Positions 1 through 10,013 of a stretch of 64,000 nt of DNA are shown here, piece after piece. Source of the DNA: Lycocorax pyrrhopterus obiensis (Eukaryota; Chordata; Aves; Passeriformes; Paradisaeidae); contig JACSVZ010000011.1 of NCBI GenBank assembly GCA_014706295.1, forward strand, positions 22,663 through 86,662, read 5' to 3'. The first letter of the stretch is position 1. Every line of letters starts with the position of its first letter. Below the pieces are notes generated by a model. That model was not told where the DNA came from. It worked only from the letters and a program-made list of their open reading frames with translations, and searched no databases. A program made the translations under genes and the position numbers.

Positions 1-642
1 GAGCCGAGAAGGAGCGGGCAGACAGCACCGCCACCTGACGGGCGCTCTGCAGCTTGCGGCCGGGAAGCGGACCCGGCCCTGGAAGGCGCTGCGGCCGCGA
101 GTTGCCGCAAGCGTCAGGGCCAAGCGCCGGGCGAGCCGCTCGTCCCGGCACGGTTCTCCGTGCGGGACGCAGCCGAGCAGCTTTCCGTTTCCTTTCAGAC
201 CACCCTTCCAGAGAGGCAGAATGTGGTGGTACGTAGCGCTCGGCAGGAAAGGGGCAGAAAGCTTTCACTGATGTGCCCCCTTGCCTTTTCCTTGCAGCCT
301 TTCCTCTTCAGAGCACCCACTGAAGCTATGCACTTTGCTTCTCAGCTGAGTGTATTGTCATATTGCCAGAGTCCCATACGTCCCCCTCCTTCTCGCACCA
401 ACTGCTTCTGTTGAAACTTGCCAATGCTACGCCCTTTCCCTCTCAGCTATTCGAACCATCACATTCTGCGTCCCGCTTGCAGTCTGAATCTAAACTGAAG
501 TTTCTGGCCTTATCTTGCATACACAGATGTGCCAGGAGGAAAAGTTTGCTCGGACCTTGCCGCTTATGTTCGAAAACGTCCATTCGCTCCACAATCAAAT
601 GCCAGCTTTCTTCCCTTTACATCCTACAAACTTCACACATGA

Positions 643-668
643 ACACACACACACACACACACACACAC
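643..668. repeat. (AC)n microsatellite in unit 1
   Basis: Thirteen AC dinucleotides. The matching tract in unit 2 has eleven, so this is one of the few differences between the two copies. Confidence 0.97.
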
Positions 669-779
669 TGGAGCTATGCACTTTCTTTCTTTCTTTCTCA
701 GCTGCACTCGCCAGTTCTCCACCTTGACTTCTCTACCGCTTTTCTCTTGGCCTTGCCATGCATGGACTTCTCCTCTTAT

Positions 780-1970
780 GACACCCACTGTGTTGCCTAC
801 CCCTCCCTTCCATTGCCTTGCCTTTCCTACCCAACCTTGCATTTCCTTGTCATTCCAAACCGTTCCTTTCCTTTACCTTCCTGACCCGTCCATGTCCTTC
901 CCTTGCCCTTCCTACCAATCCAGTTCCTTGCATTGACTTGTTCACCCATCCCCCACCTGACTTCCCTTCCCATTTGTCCAGGTCCAACCTTTCATTTCCT
1001 TCTCCTTCTAGGACTCTCATTGCCTTGCCTGCTTCACCCTTGTCTTGCCTTGCAAAGCCATCATTTGTCTTGCCTTGCCCTTGAACCCCTCCCTTGCCTT
1101 GCATTACTTTGCTCACCCCTCCCTCACCTGCAACTCAAGACCCCTTTTCTCCTGGCCCACACTTTCCCTGCCCTGTCTGCTCCCCTGAGGAATCCCAAGA
1201 CTCTCATGTAGCACCAGTGTTTCAGAAGCACGTGAGAAAAAGCCCAGGGGAGGTCCCATGCAGCCAAGCCCATCTTTCTGGCATATCTTTTGTCTGGGAC
1301 CAGTGCTCGCATGTGTTCAATTTTGGACACACAATCCACGTTTCACCCTTGGGCTCCGCAACCAGAATGACAGTTCTTTTGCATACAGCTAGACCAAGTG
1401 TTTTAGGTGCAGATTAGAGACTGCCCATGTGGGATCAAAGCCAGACAGAGAAGTAGGTCCTGGCCACTTTTGCATCCCAGAAATCCTTGAATGTACCTCT
1501 CACCTCCCTTGCCTTGGAAACCCAACAGTTTCCTTGCCTTGCCCTGCTAACCCTCCCTTGCCTTGCATTCCCTTGCATGCCCATGCCCCACCTTTCATCT
1601 GTCTACTGCTTTCCTCCAGGGCCTTGCCTTGCCCAGCCTTTCCTGTTTCTGCCAGGCCCACCCATCACTGGCCTTACCTTCCTATACCTAGCCTTGCCTC
1701 TAACTTCTGGGCTTTCTCTCGCCTACCACTCCATTTGCTTTCCTCTCACTGCTCTGGCCTTGCCTACCTCTCCCTTGACTTGCCCAGAGTTGCCTACACT
1801 TGGTTTGCGTTTCCTTGCCTGCACGGAAGGCAATGGAAAGTGATAGGCAGGGCAAAACAAAACAAGGAAGTTGTAGGCAAGGCGAGGCAAAGCAGACATA
1901 GGCAAGGGAAGCAAAGCAAGGGTAGGCTAGGAAAATCTAGGCACAGTACTGAAGGGAAGGCAAGGCCAAG
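780..1970. repeat. Degenerate CCTTGCC tract with strand flip
   Basis: From about 780 to 1825 the plus strand is dominated by C and T in loose repeats of CCTTG or CCTTGCC. From 1826 to about 1970 the composition inverts to AGGCAAGG-type words, with a compact inverted repeat at the junction (CCTTGCC, five bases, then GGAAGGC near 1818-1836). The same structure is present in unit 2 (about 5502-6692). It is low-complexity sequence with the potential to fold; no gene is supported. Confidence 0.8.
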
Positions 1971-3101
1971 TGACTCAGACTACCTTTTCTTGGGAAGCAA
2001 AGAGCAGAGTGCCAGTGTTGGTGGAGCAGATGTTAAGTTACCATGGGGAGGAATAGTCCAGCAAGATATTTCTGTCCTGGCACTTTCTGTGTGGGAGCAA
2101 TTGTTGCACGTATACAATATGGAAAGTGGTATGCAGCTTTGGCTGCGTAAGTTCCTGAACGAGAATGGCAATGCTTTTTCATGGGAAGGAAAGCACATAG
2201 CCCCAGATTTGGTGGTGCTGATAAGAAGCTGCCTCGTGGAGGTCAAGGAGGCCAGCAACTTTCTGTCCTGGCATATTTGATATGGAAACATTGCCTCAAT
2301 TCATGCAATGATGGCACTGGCATCCATCTTTGGAAGGTGGTCTCCTGAAAGATTCCATTTTGCATGTGGTTTCCATTTCTCAGAGGTGGCCTTCTGAAAT
2401 TCTGGCAGCCACACCTAATTTGGACAAGGTAAAACAGCTATGCTGAGTCTTGATGTGCAGCTGATCTAGTGCCCTGGGCAGGTAATGCCCAGTAACAGTG
2501 TTCTGGCACCTTTGTATGGGATCAGGCACTGGATGCTTTGTATTTTGGAGGAGGGGATGCTATTTCTTTGGAGATGGGCTTATAGTTCCTCTTTGGCAAA
2601 GAAAGCAAGTTTGGATCTGCACATTGGGTGCTCTTAGTGAATTTAAAGGCTTTTCCCAATTGCCAGTTCTCTGGGTTAGAGCTGTTGAACTGTCAGTGGG
2701 AATGCAAAGGCCAAACTATTGAGCTTTTTGTCCTGGTACCTTTAGTGTGTCAGCAGTCCCTGGTTCCGTTCAGCTCCTGACTCTCTGAGACTGGGCTGGG
2801 TGCGTTTCCTTCTTTTGCAGGTCGACAGCGGCATCGTGTGGTTGTTTTTTGTGAGCGCTGACAGTGCCCGGGAAAAAGACACGCGCTTTTCTGGTCAGGC
2901 CCCATTCGTGTGGGAGCGGTTCGTGGAAGAGCTCTGCTGTAGATCCTGGCTCTTGGAGACTTGAAAGAATGTGATCTTGCATCTAGCAGCGAAGGAAGAG
3001 GAATCTTTTCATTGTTGGCTGTTCATAGGTTGCAAAAGAAAAGACAATTCTAGCACTGCCTCTTTCTTTTAGAACCTTTTCTGCTTGATCAGATGCTCAT
3101 G

Positions 3102-3291
3102 TAACTCGCACACACTGAACTGCATAGAACTCACTGGACACGTACACTTTCTCTCAAGCTCTATGTCCCATCTTACCCTCTCACTCACGGAGACCCCAAA
3201 CCCCTTCAAAACATCCAGGACTTGCTCCCAAAGAAAAACTCCAAGAACAAATAGCCAGCGCTGGCCTTCATAGTCCCTTTGCAGTCTGTAA
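3102..3291 (-). repeat. Inverted sub-repeat present only in unit 1
   Basis: This 190-bp block has no counterpart at the matching place in unit 2. Its reverse complement resembles plus-strand sequence at 10977-11100: an 'actgcaaagggactatgaag' segment matches 'gctgcaaagggaaagtgaag', followed by 'TTTGTTCTtGGA' and 'GGGAGCA'. It is therefore a copy of the family's sub-repeat in the opposite orientation, sitting exactly where the near-identity of the two large units stops. Confidence 0.7.
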
Positions 3292-4727
3292 ACAAGACGA
3301 AGCACACTAGTGACTTGCACTTCCCTTCTCAACTCTATTTCTAGAGATATCATCAACAGATTCTCTCCAGGTAGCAGAGTCCATCACTACAGCAAAGAGT
3401 TTCCAGCTGCAGTTCAGACTGAGAGATGTACCAGAACAGAAAGCATTTCCTGATCTTCCCCCTTCTCTAAGAAACATGATCCGCTGGGCAATCACTTTCA
3501 CACACCTTCAGTGTGGACAAGTGCAAACAGCGAGACCTTACAGAGAAGGAACTGTAAGGACAGAAGAAATTCCTAAAGTAGCCATTTTTCCTAGCAGCAT
3601 TTAAATGATGCAAAACGTACTAGGACAACGCACCTTCCTTCTAAGATAGATGAACTGTCCTGTATTACCCGTTCTCACAGCTCCGTTACAGAGGCCCCAA
3701 TAAATACGCTCTAGAAAAGAAAACCGGTGGTGGGCAGCACCTTTCCCTTGCCACATGCCAGCAAAATCAAATTCGCCCGTGCAATCTGTATGTCTCCTCT
3801 ACATCTACCATCGTGTTCTCTGAATGTGGGAGATTAAATGGAAGCGCAGTTGTTTTCCCAAAGAGCTGGAATAGGAACAGGTAGCAGCACAAGCAGCTGT
3901 GGTAGAACTTCCACCTTCCAAATGCTAAAAAGTGAAATCAGAAGACAGGAGAGTAGCCCGGCCCTCGGCTCTTGCTTCTGCGGCCGTTCTCCACGAGAGC
4001 AGCTGCTGGAGCTTGGCAGCGGGAGCTGCGAGGGTGCAAACAAGGCGGACGTCTGTCGCTGAAGAAAGGCACAGAGCCGCAGTGTGATGTGCGCCTTTGG
4101 AAGGCTGCCTGGAGAAGGGGTGCTCTCGGAACGCCTTCCTTGCTTTGACTCGTGCTCCTGGGTGAGCTCTAGCTGCAGGCACTGTGCAGCGCTGAACGAC
4201 TAGGAAAGTGCTTATCTCCACGCTGTGCGGTGAAGCGGGGCGGCTGGGCTGTCCTTTTCGGAGCGGCGAGAACACTCTCAGGCGACTCGGCTTGTGAACG
4301 AGCCCTTGCCGGACTTGTGCAGTTCGGTGCGCTGCACACGCGAGCCCGCTGCTCTGCGGCTTCGTTCTTCGCCTTGCCTTGTCTGGAGAGACGAGAAGCC
4401 CAGCCACGGCCTTCCACTCGGACCCCCCCTCTTTGGCGTGCCTGCTGCCCGCTCGGTTTTCCCTCAGCTCGAGGCACAAGGAGGCCCTTTCGGAGTCGCA
4501 GCGTGCACGCTGTGCACGGAGCTCTCGCTCAGCGAGATGTGCCGGGGGAGAAGCGCTGGCTGGGCGAGTGCTTCGATGTGCGGGACTTTCAAGGCAGCAC
4601 CACAATGTGGGCCACGAGAAGGGGGGATGAGGAACGTGCTTTTGTCCTGGCGCCGTTCTCCTGTGCCAGGCGTCTGCCCAAGATCCCTGCTCCTTGCGAG
4701 ACGGCGGCGTGCGCCCGGGCTGCACTC
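3292..4727. repeat. Macrosatellite unit 1, distal part with CpG-rich block
   Basis: About 3300-3930 is alignable to 7830-8450 but only as an old, diverged match; shared words include 'cagctgc', 'gactgagagatgt' and 'ggtagcagcacaagcagctg'. About 3950-4727 is strongly GC- and CpG-rich and runs into the CpG-rich start of the next unit at 4728, so the island spans the unit boundary. A 255-codon open frame crosses the boundary (4230-4997), but it overlaps other long open frames on both strands, as expected of GC-rich DNA, and it shows no domain. Confidence 0.8.
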
Positions 4728-7700
4728 GAGCCGAGAAGGAGCGGGCAGACAGCACCGCCACCTGACGGGCGCTCTGCAGCTTGCGGCCGGGAAGCGGACC
4801 GGCCCTGGAAGGCGCTGCGGCCGCGAGTTGCCGCAAGTGTCAGGGCCAAGCGCCGGGCGAGCCGCTCGTCCCGGCACGGTTCTCCGTGCGGGACGCAGCC
4901 GAGCAGCTTTCCGTTTCCTTTCAGACCACCCTTCCAGAGAGGCAGAATGTGGTGGTACGTAGCGCTCGGCAGGAAAGGGGCAGAAAGCTTTCACTGATGT
5001 GCCCCCTTGCCTTTTCCTTGCAGCCTTTCCTCTTCAGAGCACCCACTGAAGCTATGCACTTTGCTTCTCAGCTGAGTGTATTGTCATATTGCCAGAGTCC
5101 CATACGTCCCCCTCCTTCTCGCACCAACTGCTTCTGTTGAAACTTGCCAATGCTACGCCCTTTCCCTCTCAGCTATTCGAACCATCACATTCTGCGTCCC
5201 GCTTGCAGTCTGAATCTAAACTGAAGTTTCTGGCCTTATCTTGCATACACAGATGTGCCAGGAGGAAAAGTTTGCTCGGACCTTGCCGCTTATGTTCGAA
5301 AACGTCCATTCGCTCCACAATCAAATGCCAGCTTTCTTCCCTTTACATCCTACAAACTTCACACATGAACACACACACACACACACACACTGGAGCTATG
5401 CACTTTCTTTCTTTCTTTCTCAGCTGCACTCGCCAGTTCTCCACCTTGACTTCTCTACCGCTTTTCTCTTGGCCTTGCCATGCATGGACTTCTCCTCTTA
5501 TGACACCCACTGTGTTGCCTACCCCTCCCTTCCATTGCCTTGCCTTTCCTACCCAACCTTGCATTTCCTTGTCATTCCAAACCGTTCCTTTCCTTTACCT
5601 TCCTGACCCGTCCATGTCCTTCCCTTGCCCTTCCTACCAATCCAGTTCCTTGCATTGACTTGTTCACCCATCCCCCACCTGACTTCCCTTCCCATTTGTC
5701 CAGGTCCAACCTTTCATTTCCTTCTCCTTCTAGGACTCTCATTGCCTTGCCTGCTTCACCCTTGTCTTGCCTTGCAAAGCCATCATTTGTCTTGCCTTGC
5801 CCTTGAACCCCTCCCTTGCCTTGCATTACTTTGCTCACCCCTCCCTCACCTGCAACTCAAGACCCCTTTTCTCCTGGCCCACACTTTCCCTGCCCTGTCT
5901 GCTCCCCTGAGGAATCCCAAGACTCTCATGTAGCACCAGTGTTTCAGAAGCACGTGAGAAAAAGCCCAGGGGAGGTCCCATGCAGCCAAGCCCATCTTTC
6001 TGGCATATCTTTTGTCTGGGACCAGTGCTCGCATGTGTTCAATTTTGGACGCACAATCCACGTTTCACCCTTGGGCTCCGCAACCAGAATGACAGTTCTT
6101 TTGCATACAGCTAGACCAAGTGTTTTAGGTGCAGATTAGAGACTGCCCATGTGGGATCAAAGCCAGACAGAGAAGTAGGTCCTGGCCACTTTTGCATCCC
6201 AGAAATCCTTGAATGTACCTCTCACCTCCCTTGCCTTGGAAACCCAACAGTTTCCTTGCCTTGCCCTGCTAACCCTCCCTTGCCTTGCATTCCCTTGCAT
6301 GCCCATGCCCCACCTTTCATCTGTCTACTGCTTTCCTCCAGGGCCTTGCCTTGCCCAGCCTTTCCTGTTTCTGCCAGGCCCACCCATCACTGGCCTTACC
6401 TTCCTATACCTAGCCTTGCCTCTAACTTCTGGGCTTTCTCTCGCCTACCACTCCATTTGCTTTCCTCTCACTGCTCTGGCCTTGCCTACCTCTCCCTTGA
6501 CTTGCCCAGAGTTGCCTACACTTGGTTTGCGTTTCCTTGCCTGCACGGAAGGCAATGGAAAGTGATAGGCAGGGCAAAACAAAACAAGGAAGTTGTAGGC
6601 AAGGCGAGGCAAAGCAGACATAGGCAAGGGAAGCAAAGCAAGGGTAGGCTAGGAAAATCTAGGCACAGTACTGAAGGGAAGGCAAGGCCAAGTGACTCAG
6701 ACTACCTTTTCTTGGGAAGCAAAGAGCAGAGTGCCAGTGTTGGTGGAGCAGATGTTAAGTTACCATGGGGAGGAATAGTCCAGCAAGATATTTCTGTCCT
6801 GGCACTTTCTGTGTGGGAGCAATTGTTGCACGTATACAATATGGAAAGTGGTATGCAGCTTTGGCTGCGTAAGTTCCTGAACGAGAATGGCAATGCTTTT
6901 TCATGGGAAGGAAAGCACATAGCCCCAGATTTGGTGGTGCTGATAAGAAGCTGCCTCGTGGAGGTCAAGGAGGCCAGCAACTTTCTGTCCTGGCATATTT
7001 GATATGGAAACATTGCCTCAATTCATGCAATTATGGCACTGGCATCCATCTTTGGAAGGTGGTCTCCTGAAAGATTCCATTTTGCATGTGGTTTCCATTT
7101 CTCAGAGGTGGCCTTCTGAAATTCTGGCAGCCACACCTAATTTGGACAAGGTAAAACAGCTATGCTGAGTCTTGATGTGCAGCTGATCTAGTGCCCTGGG
7201 CAGGTAATGCCCAGTAACAGTGTTCTGGCACCTTTGTATGGGATCAGGCACTGGATGCTTTGTATTTTGGAGGAGGGGATGCTATTTCTTTTGAGATGGG
7301 CTTATAGTTCCTCTTTGGCAAAGAAAGCAAGTTTGGATCTGCACATTGGGTGCTCTTAGTGAATTTAAAGGCTTTTCCCAATTGCCAGTTCTCTGGGTTA
7401 GAGCTGTTGAACTGTCAGTGGGAATGCAAAGGCCAAACTATTGAGCTTTTTGTCCTGGTACCTTTAGTGTGTCAGCAGTCCCTGGTTCCGTTCAGATCCT
7501 GACTCTCTGAGACTGGGCTGGGTGCGTTTCCTTCTTTTGCAGGTCGACAGCGGCATCGTGTGGTTGTTTTTTGTGAGCGCTGACAGTGCCCGGGAAAAAG
7601 ACACGCGCTTTTCTGGTCAGGCCCCATTCGTGTGGGAGCGGTTCGTGGAAGAGCTCTGCTGTAGATCCTGGCTCTTGGAGACTTGAAAGAATGTGATCTT

Positions 7701-7823
7701 GCATCTAGCAGCGAAGGAAGAGGAATCTTTTCATTGTTGGCTGTTCATAGGTTGCAAAAGAAAAGACAATTCCAGCACTGCCTCTTTCTTTTAGAACCTT
7801 TTCTGCTTGATCAGATGCTCATG
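4728..7823. repeat. Macrosatellite unit 2, near-identical segment
   Basis: Second copy of 1-3101, offset by 4727 bases at its start and 4722 after the CA tract. Both copies agree to within a handful of bases up to the words 'agatgctcatg' at 3091-3101 and 7813-7823, after which they diverge abruptly. Identity at this level points to recent duplication or gene conversion. Confidence 0.95.
5369..5390. repeat. (AC)n microsatellite in unit 2
   Basis: Eleven AC dinucleotides, two fewer than the matching tract in unit 1. Confidence 0.95.
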
Positions 7824-8450
7824 CAAAACACACCAGTGACCCGCACTTTTCTTCTCAACCATACATAGAGCAGCATCACGTTCTCGCCAAGTGGCAGAGT
7901 CCAGCCTTACAGGGCAGCGATCCCAGCTGCACCTCGGACTGAGAGATGTGCCAGGAGGGAAAGCATTTGTTGACTTTCCCTCGTCCCTGTAAAACTTGAT
8001 ACTCGCAGAGCAGTCACTTTCACATCCCTTCAGTGTTGCCGAGTTCAAGCAGCTAGAGCTCACAGAGACGGAAGTGTCAGGACTAGAGAAGTTCCAAAAG
8101 TACCCTATTGTTCTAGCAGCAGTAACAATTGTGCACAGCAGACTGCGGCTCTGCAGCTTCCTTCTCAGACAGAATTGCCATGCCATTGTTGGCTCTCGCA
8201 GCTCCGTGGCGAGCTGCTCTCGTGGCAAAAAGAACTAGAACAAAAAGCCAGTGCTGGGCTGCCCCTTGGCCTTGACGCAAGTAAGCCAAACTCATGGGTG
8301 CACTCTGTTCTTCCCTTCGTCGCTGCATCTAAGCTCGTGATCCTTGCGTCTCAGAGCCGAAAGCAAAGTGCAATTGCTTCCACAAAGGGCTGGAAGAAGA
8401 AGAGGTAGCAGCACAAGCAGCTGTCATTGAACTTCCTCCTTCCAACTGCT
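7824..8450. repeat. Macrosatellite unit 2, diverged distal part
   Basis: Anciently diverged relative of 3300-3930. It contains an inverted sub-repeat copy near 8200-8260; the reverse complement reads as CCAGCACTGGC, TTTTTGTTCTAG, then a GAGCAGCT end. The unit does not continue into a CpG-rich block like that of unit 1. The array stops here. Confidence 0.7.
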
Positions 8451-8800
8451 AACGTGAATTCGGCAGGCAGGCCAGTGGCAGCCACAGGGGCTCCGTCTCA
8501 GCCGGCAAGGAAAGCTGCAGCGTGCGGGGAACGAATCCCCGCCGGCCTCCTGCCCCAGGCGGTCCCCCGGGGGCTGCCGTGCTCCAGGCCCTGACTGTCA
8601 CCTGCACTCCGAAGGACCCGGAGCCGGTGTTACACACCACGGCTGCGCCTGGGACAGAGACATGAGTGGCCACACAAGTGGCCATGGCACTGTCTGCATG
8701 CTGTCCCTGCTGCTTCTCCCCCAGCCACTGCCGGGGCACTACCTCCGAGCCACCCACTCCTAAAGCCAAGGGCCCACTGGGACACTGTGCAGGGGCTCCT
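8451..8800. other. GC-rich non-repeat stretch, no gene seen
   Basis: GC-rich unique-looking sequence between the macrosatellite and the minisatellite. Open frames on the minus strand are long because stops are rare in GC-rich DNA; none shows a domain or a splice pattern I can support. Confidence 0.5.
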
Positions 8801-8804
8801 GGAA

Positions 8805-9240
8805 GCCAGCGGCCACGGTGACACAGCGGGGGAGCACAGAATCCACGGTGCTTTGTGGGCCGGTGGCTCCCAGGAGAGCCTTTGTGGTGCTGTGCAACCA
8901 CATGGAAGCCTGGCTCCACTGTGACACCACAGAAGCTCAGGGAACCCAGGAGAGTCTTTGTGATGCTGTGCAGCTACACGGAATCCTGGCTGCGCTGTGA
9001 CACCACAGAAGCTCAGGGAACCCAGGAGAGCCTTTGTAACACGATGCAACTACACGGAAGCCTGGCTCCACTGTGGCACCACAGAAGCTCAGGGAAGCCA
9101 GGAGAGCCTTTGTGATGCTGTGCAACTACACAGTTCCCTCGCTCCACTGTGACACCAGGGAAACTCAGGGAGCCCTGGAGACCGTGAGGATGCTAGGCAA
9201 GCTGACGGAACCCTGGCTACCACTGTAACTCTATGGAAGC
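8805..9240. repeat. 76-bp minisatellite, about five copies
   Basis: The word 'TTTGTG(A/G)TGCTGTGCA' and its variants start at 8881, 8957, 9033 and 9109, exactly 76 bases apart, with a weaker copy near 9185 and a partial one near 8805. Each unit carries 'ccacagaagctcaggga' and 'ggaagcctggctccactgtg'. Copy identity falls towards both edges. Confidence 0.9.
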
Positions 9241-10013
9241 TGGTGGAACCGAGGGGCCATACTGACACTGTGGGGCCTTTGGAAGCAAGGAGACCCTGAT
9301 GGGAGCGCAGCGGATGCTTAATCCTGGCAGGAACCTGCTCTAGTTGGGCTCCTCTCTCCTGGCTTGCACAGGTGCTGCTAGGATCTCGCTCCGGGACTGC
9401 CTTGCCACAGGCTCCCAGCTTCCTTTGGGAATGGCTCTGCTCCAGGATGGCATGCCGCAGAAGATGCAGGTAGATTTTGTGCTCACACACGGCATGCAGG
9501 TGGACAATAAATCATGAGCCAGCCGCCCCTCAGCCCGTGTCCGGCTGTGTCATCGGGGCGGGGGAACTTTGGCAGCAGCCCCAGCCCTGCTCCTGCTCCT
9601 GCTCCTGGCTGGGCACGCAGCTGCTAAGGCATGGCTGTGTCCTGATATCCCCGCCCGCCCCCTTACCGCTGGACAAGGTTTGGGCCACTTTGAAGCCGTG
9701 TTCGGGGTGAATTTGGCCGCTTCAGAGAAGGCAAAGGGACAATTTGAGAGTCTTTCTGGGGTGTCCCTGTGTTCGCGCCCACCCCAAATCTCCCCTTCTC
9801 TTGCTACTGCCTGCCCTGCCCCTACTGGTCCCTCATGTACCCCCCAAAACCTGCCGCGGACAGGACAGGACGGGACCCCAATAGCTGAGGTCCCAGGTTT
9901 GTGGAAAGGACTGCCACCCTTTCCCCCACCCCATGTCAAATCTCCTCTTGGCATGCCAGGTACTGCCGGAAAGTGGCACATCCTAACAGGACAGTTCTGG
10001 TTGTCTTGTCTTG
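9241..10013. other. Unique stretch, no supported gene
   Basis: Contains a short CTCCTG hexamer run near 9588-9606. Read from a TTG at 9569, the run mimics a signal peptide (a Leu-rich stretch followed by GHAAAK), but there is no ATG, no domain and no exon structure that I can support. Confidence 0.5.

Larger units (their letters stand above)
1..3101. repeat. Macrosatellite unit 1, near-identical segment
   Basis: This segment recurs at 4728-7823. I found only about eight differences over 3.1 kb: a 1-base indel near 72, a 4-base difference in the CA tract, and single substitutions near 108, 1330, 2308, 2572, 2776 and 3050. It opens in CpG-rich sequence (1-260), passes through a pyrimidine-rich stretch full of CCTTGCC-like words (about 780-1825), flips to purine-rich AGGCAAGG-like words (about 1826-1970), and ends in a block built from a repeated motif of the form 'TGTCCTGGCAC...GTGTGGGAGCAGCTG' (around 2070, 2490, 2730 and 2870). 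Open frames here are short, mirror the repeat composition and show no recognisable domain. Because the window starts exactly at a unit boundary, the array probably continues to the left. Confidence 0.95.

Noticed and set aside
363..2280. Long frames in the pyrimidine-rich part of the macrosatellite (also at 5089-7002)
   Set aside because: The products are strings of Ser, Leu, Pro and Cys that mirror the CCTTG repeat. They start at odd codons and show no splice pattern.
4230..4997. 255-codon open frame across the macrosatellite unit boundary
   Set aside because: It lies in CpG-rich DNA where stops are rare. Equally long frames exist on the other strand, there is no domain, and the alternative frames are equally open.
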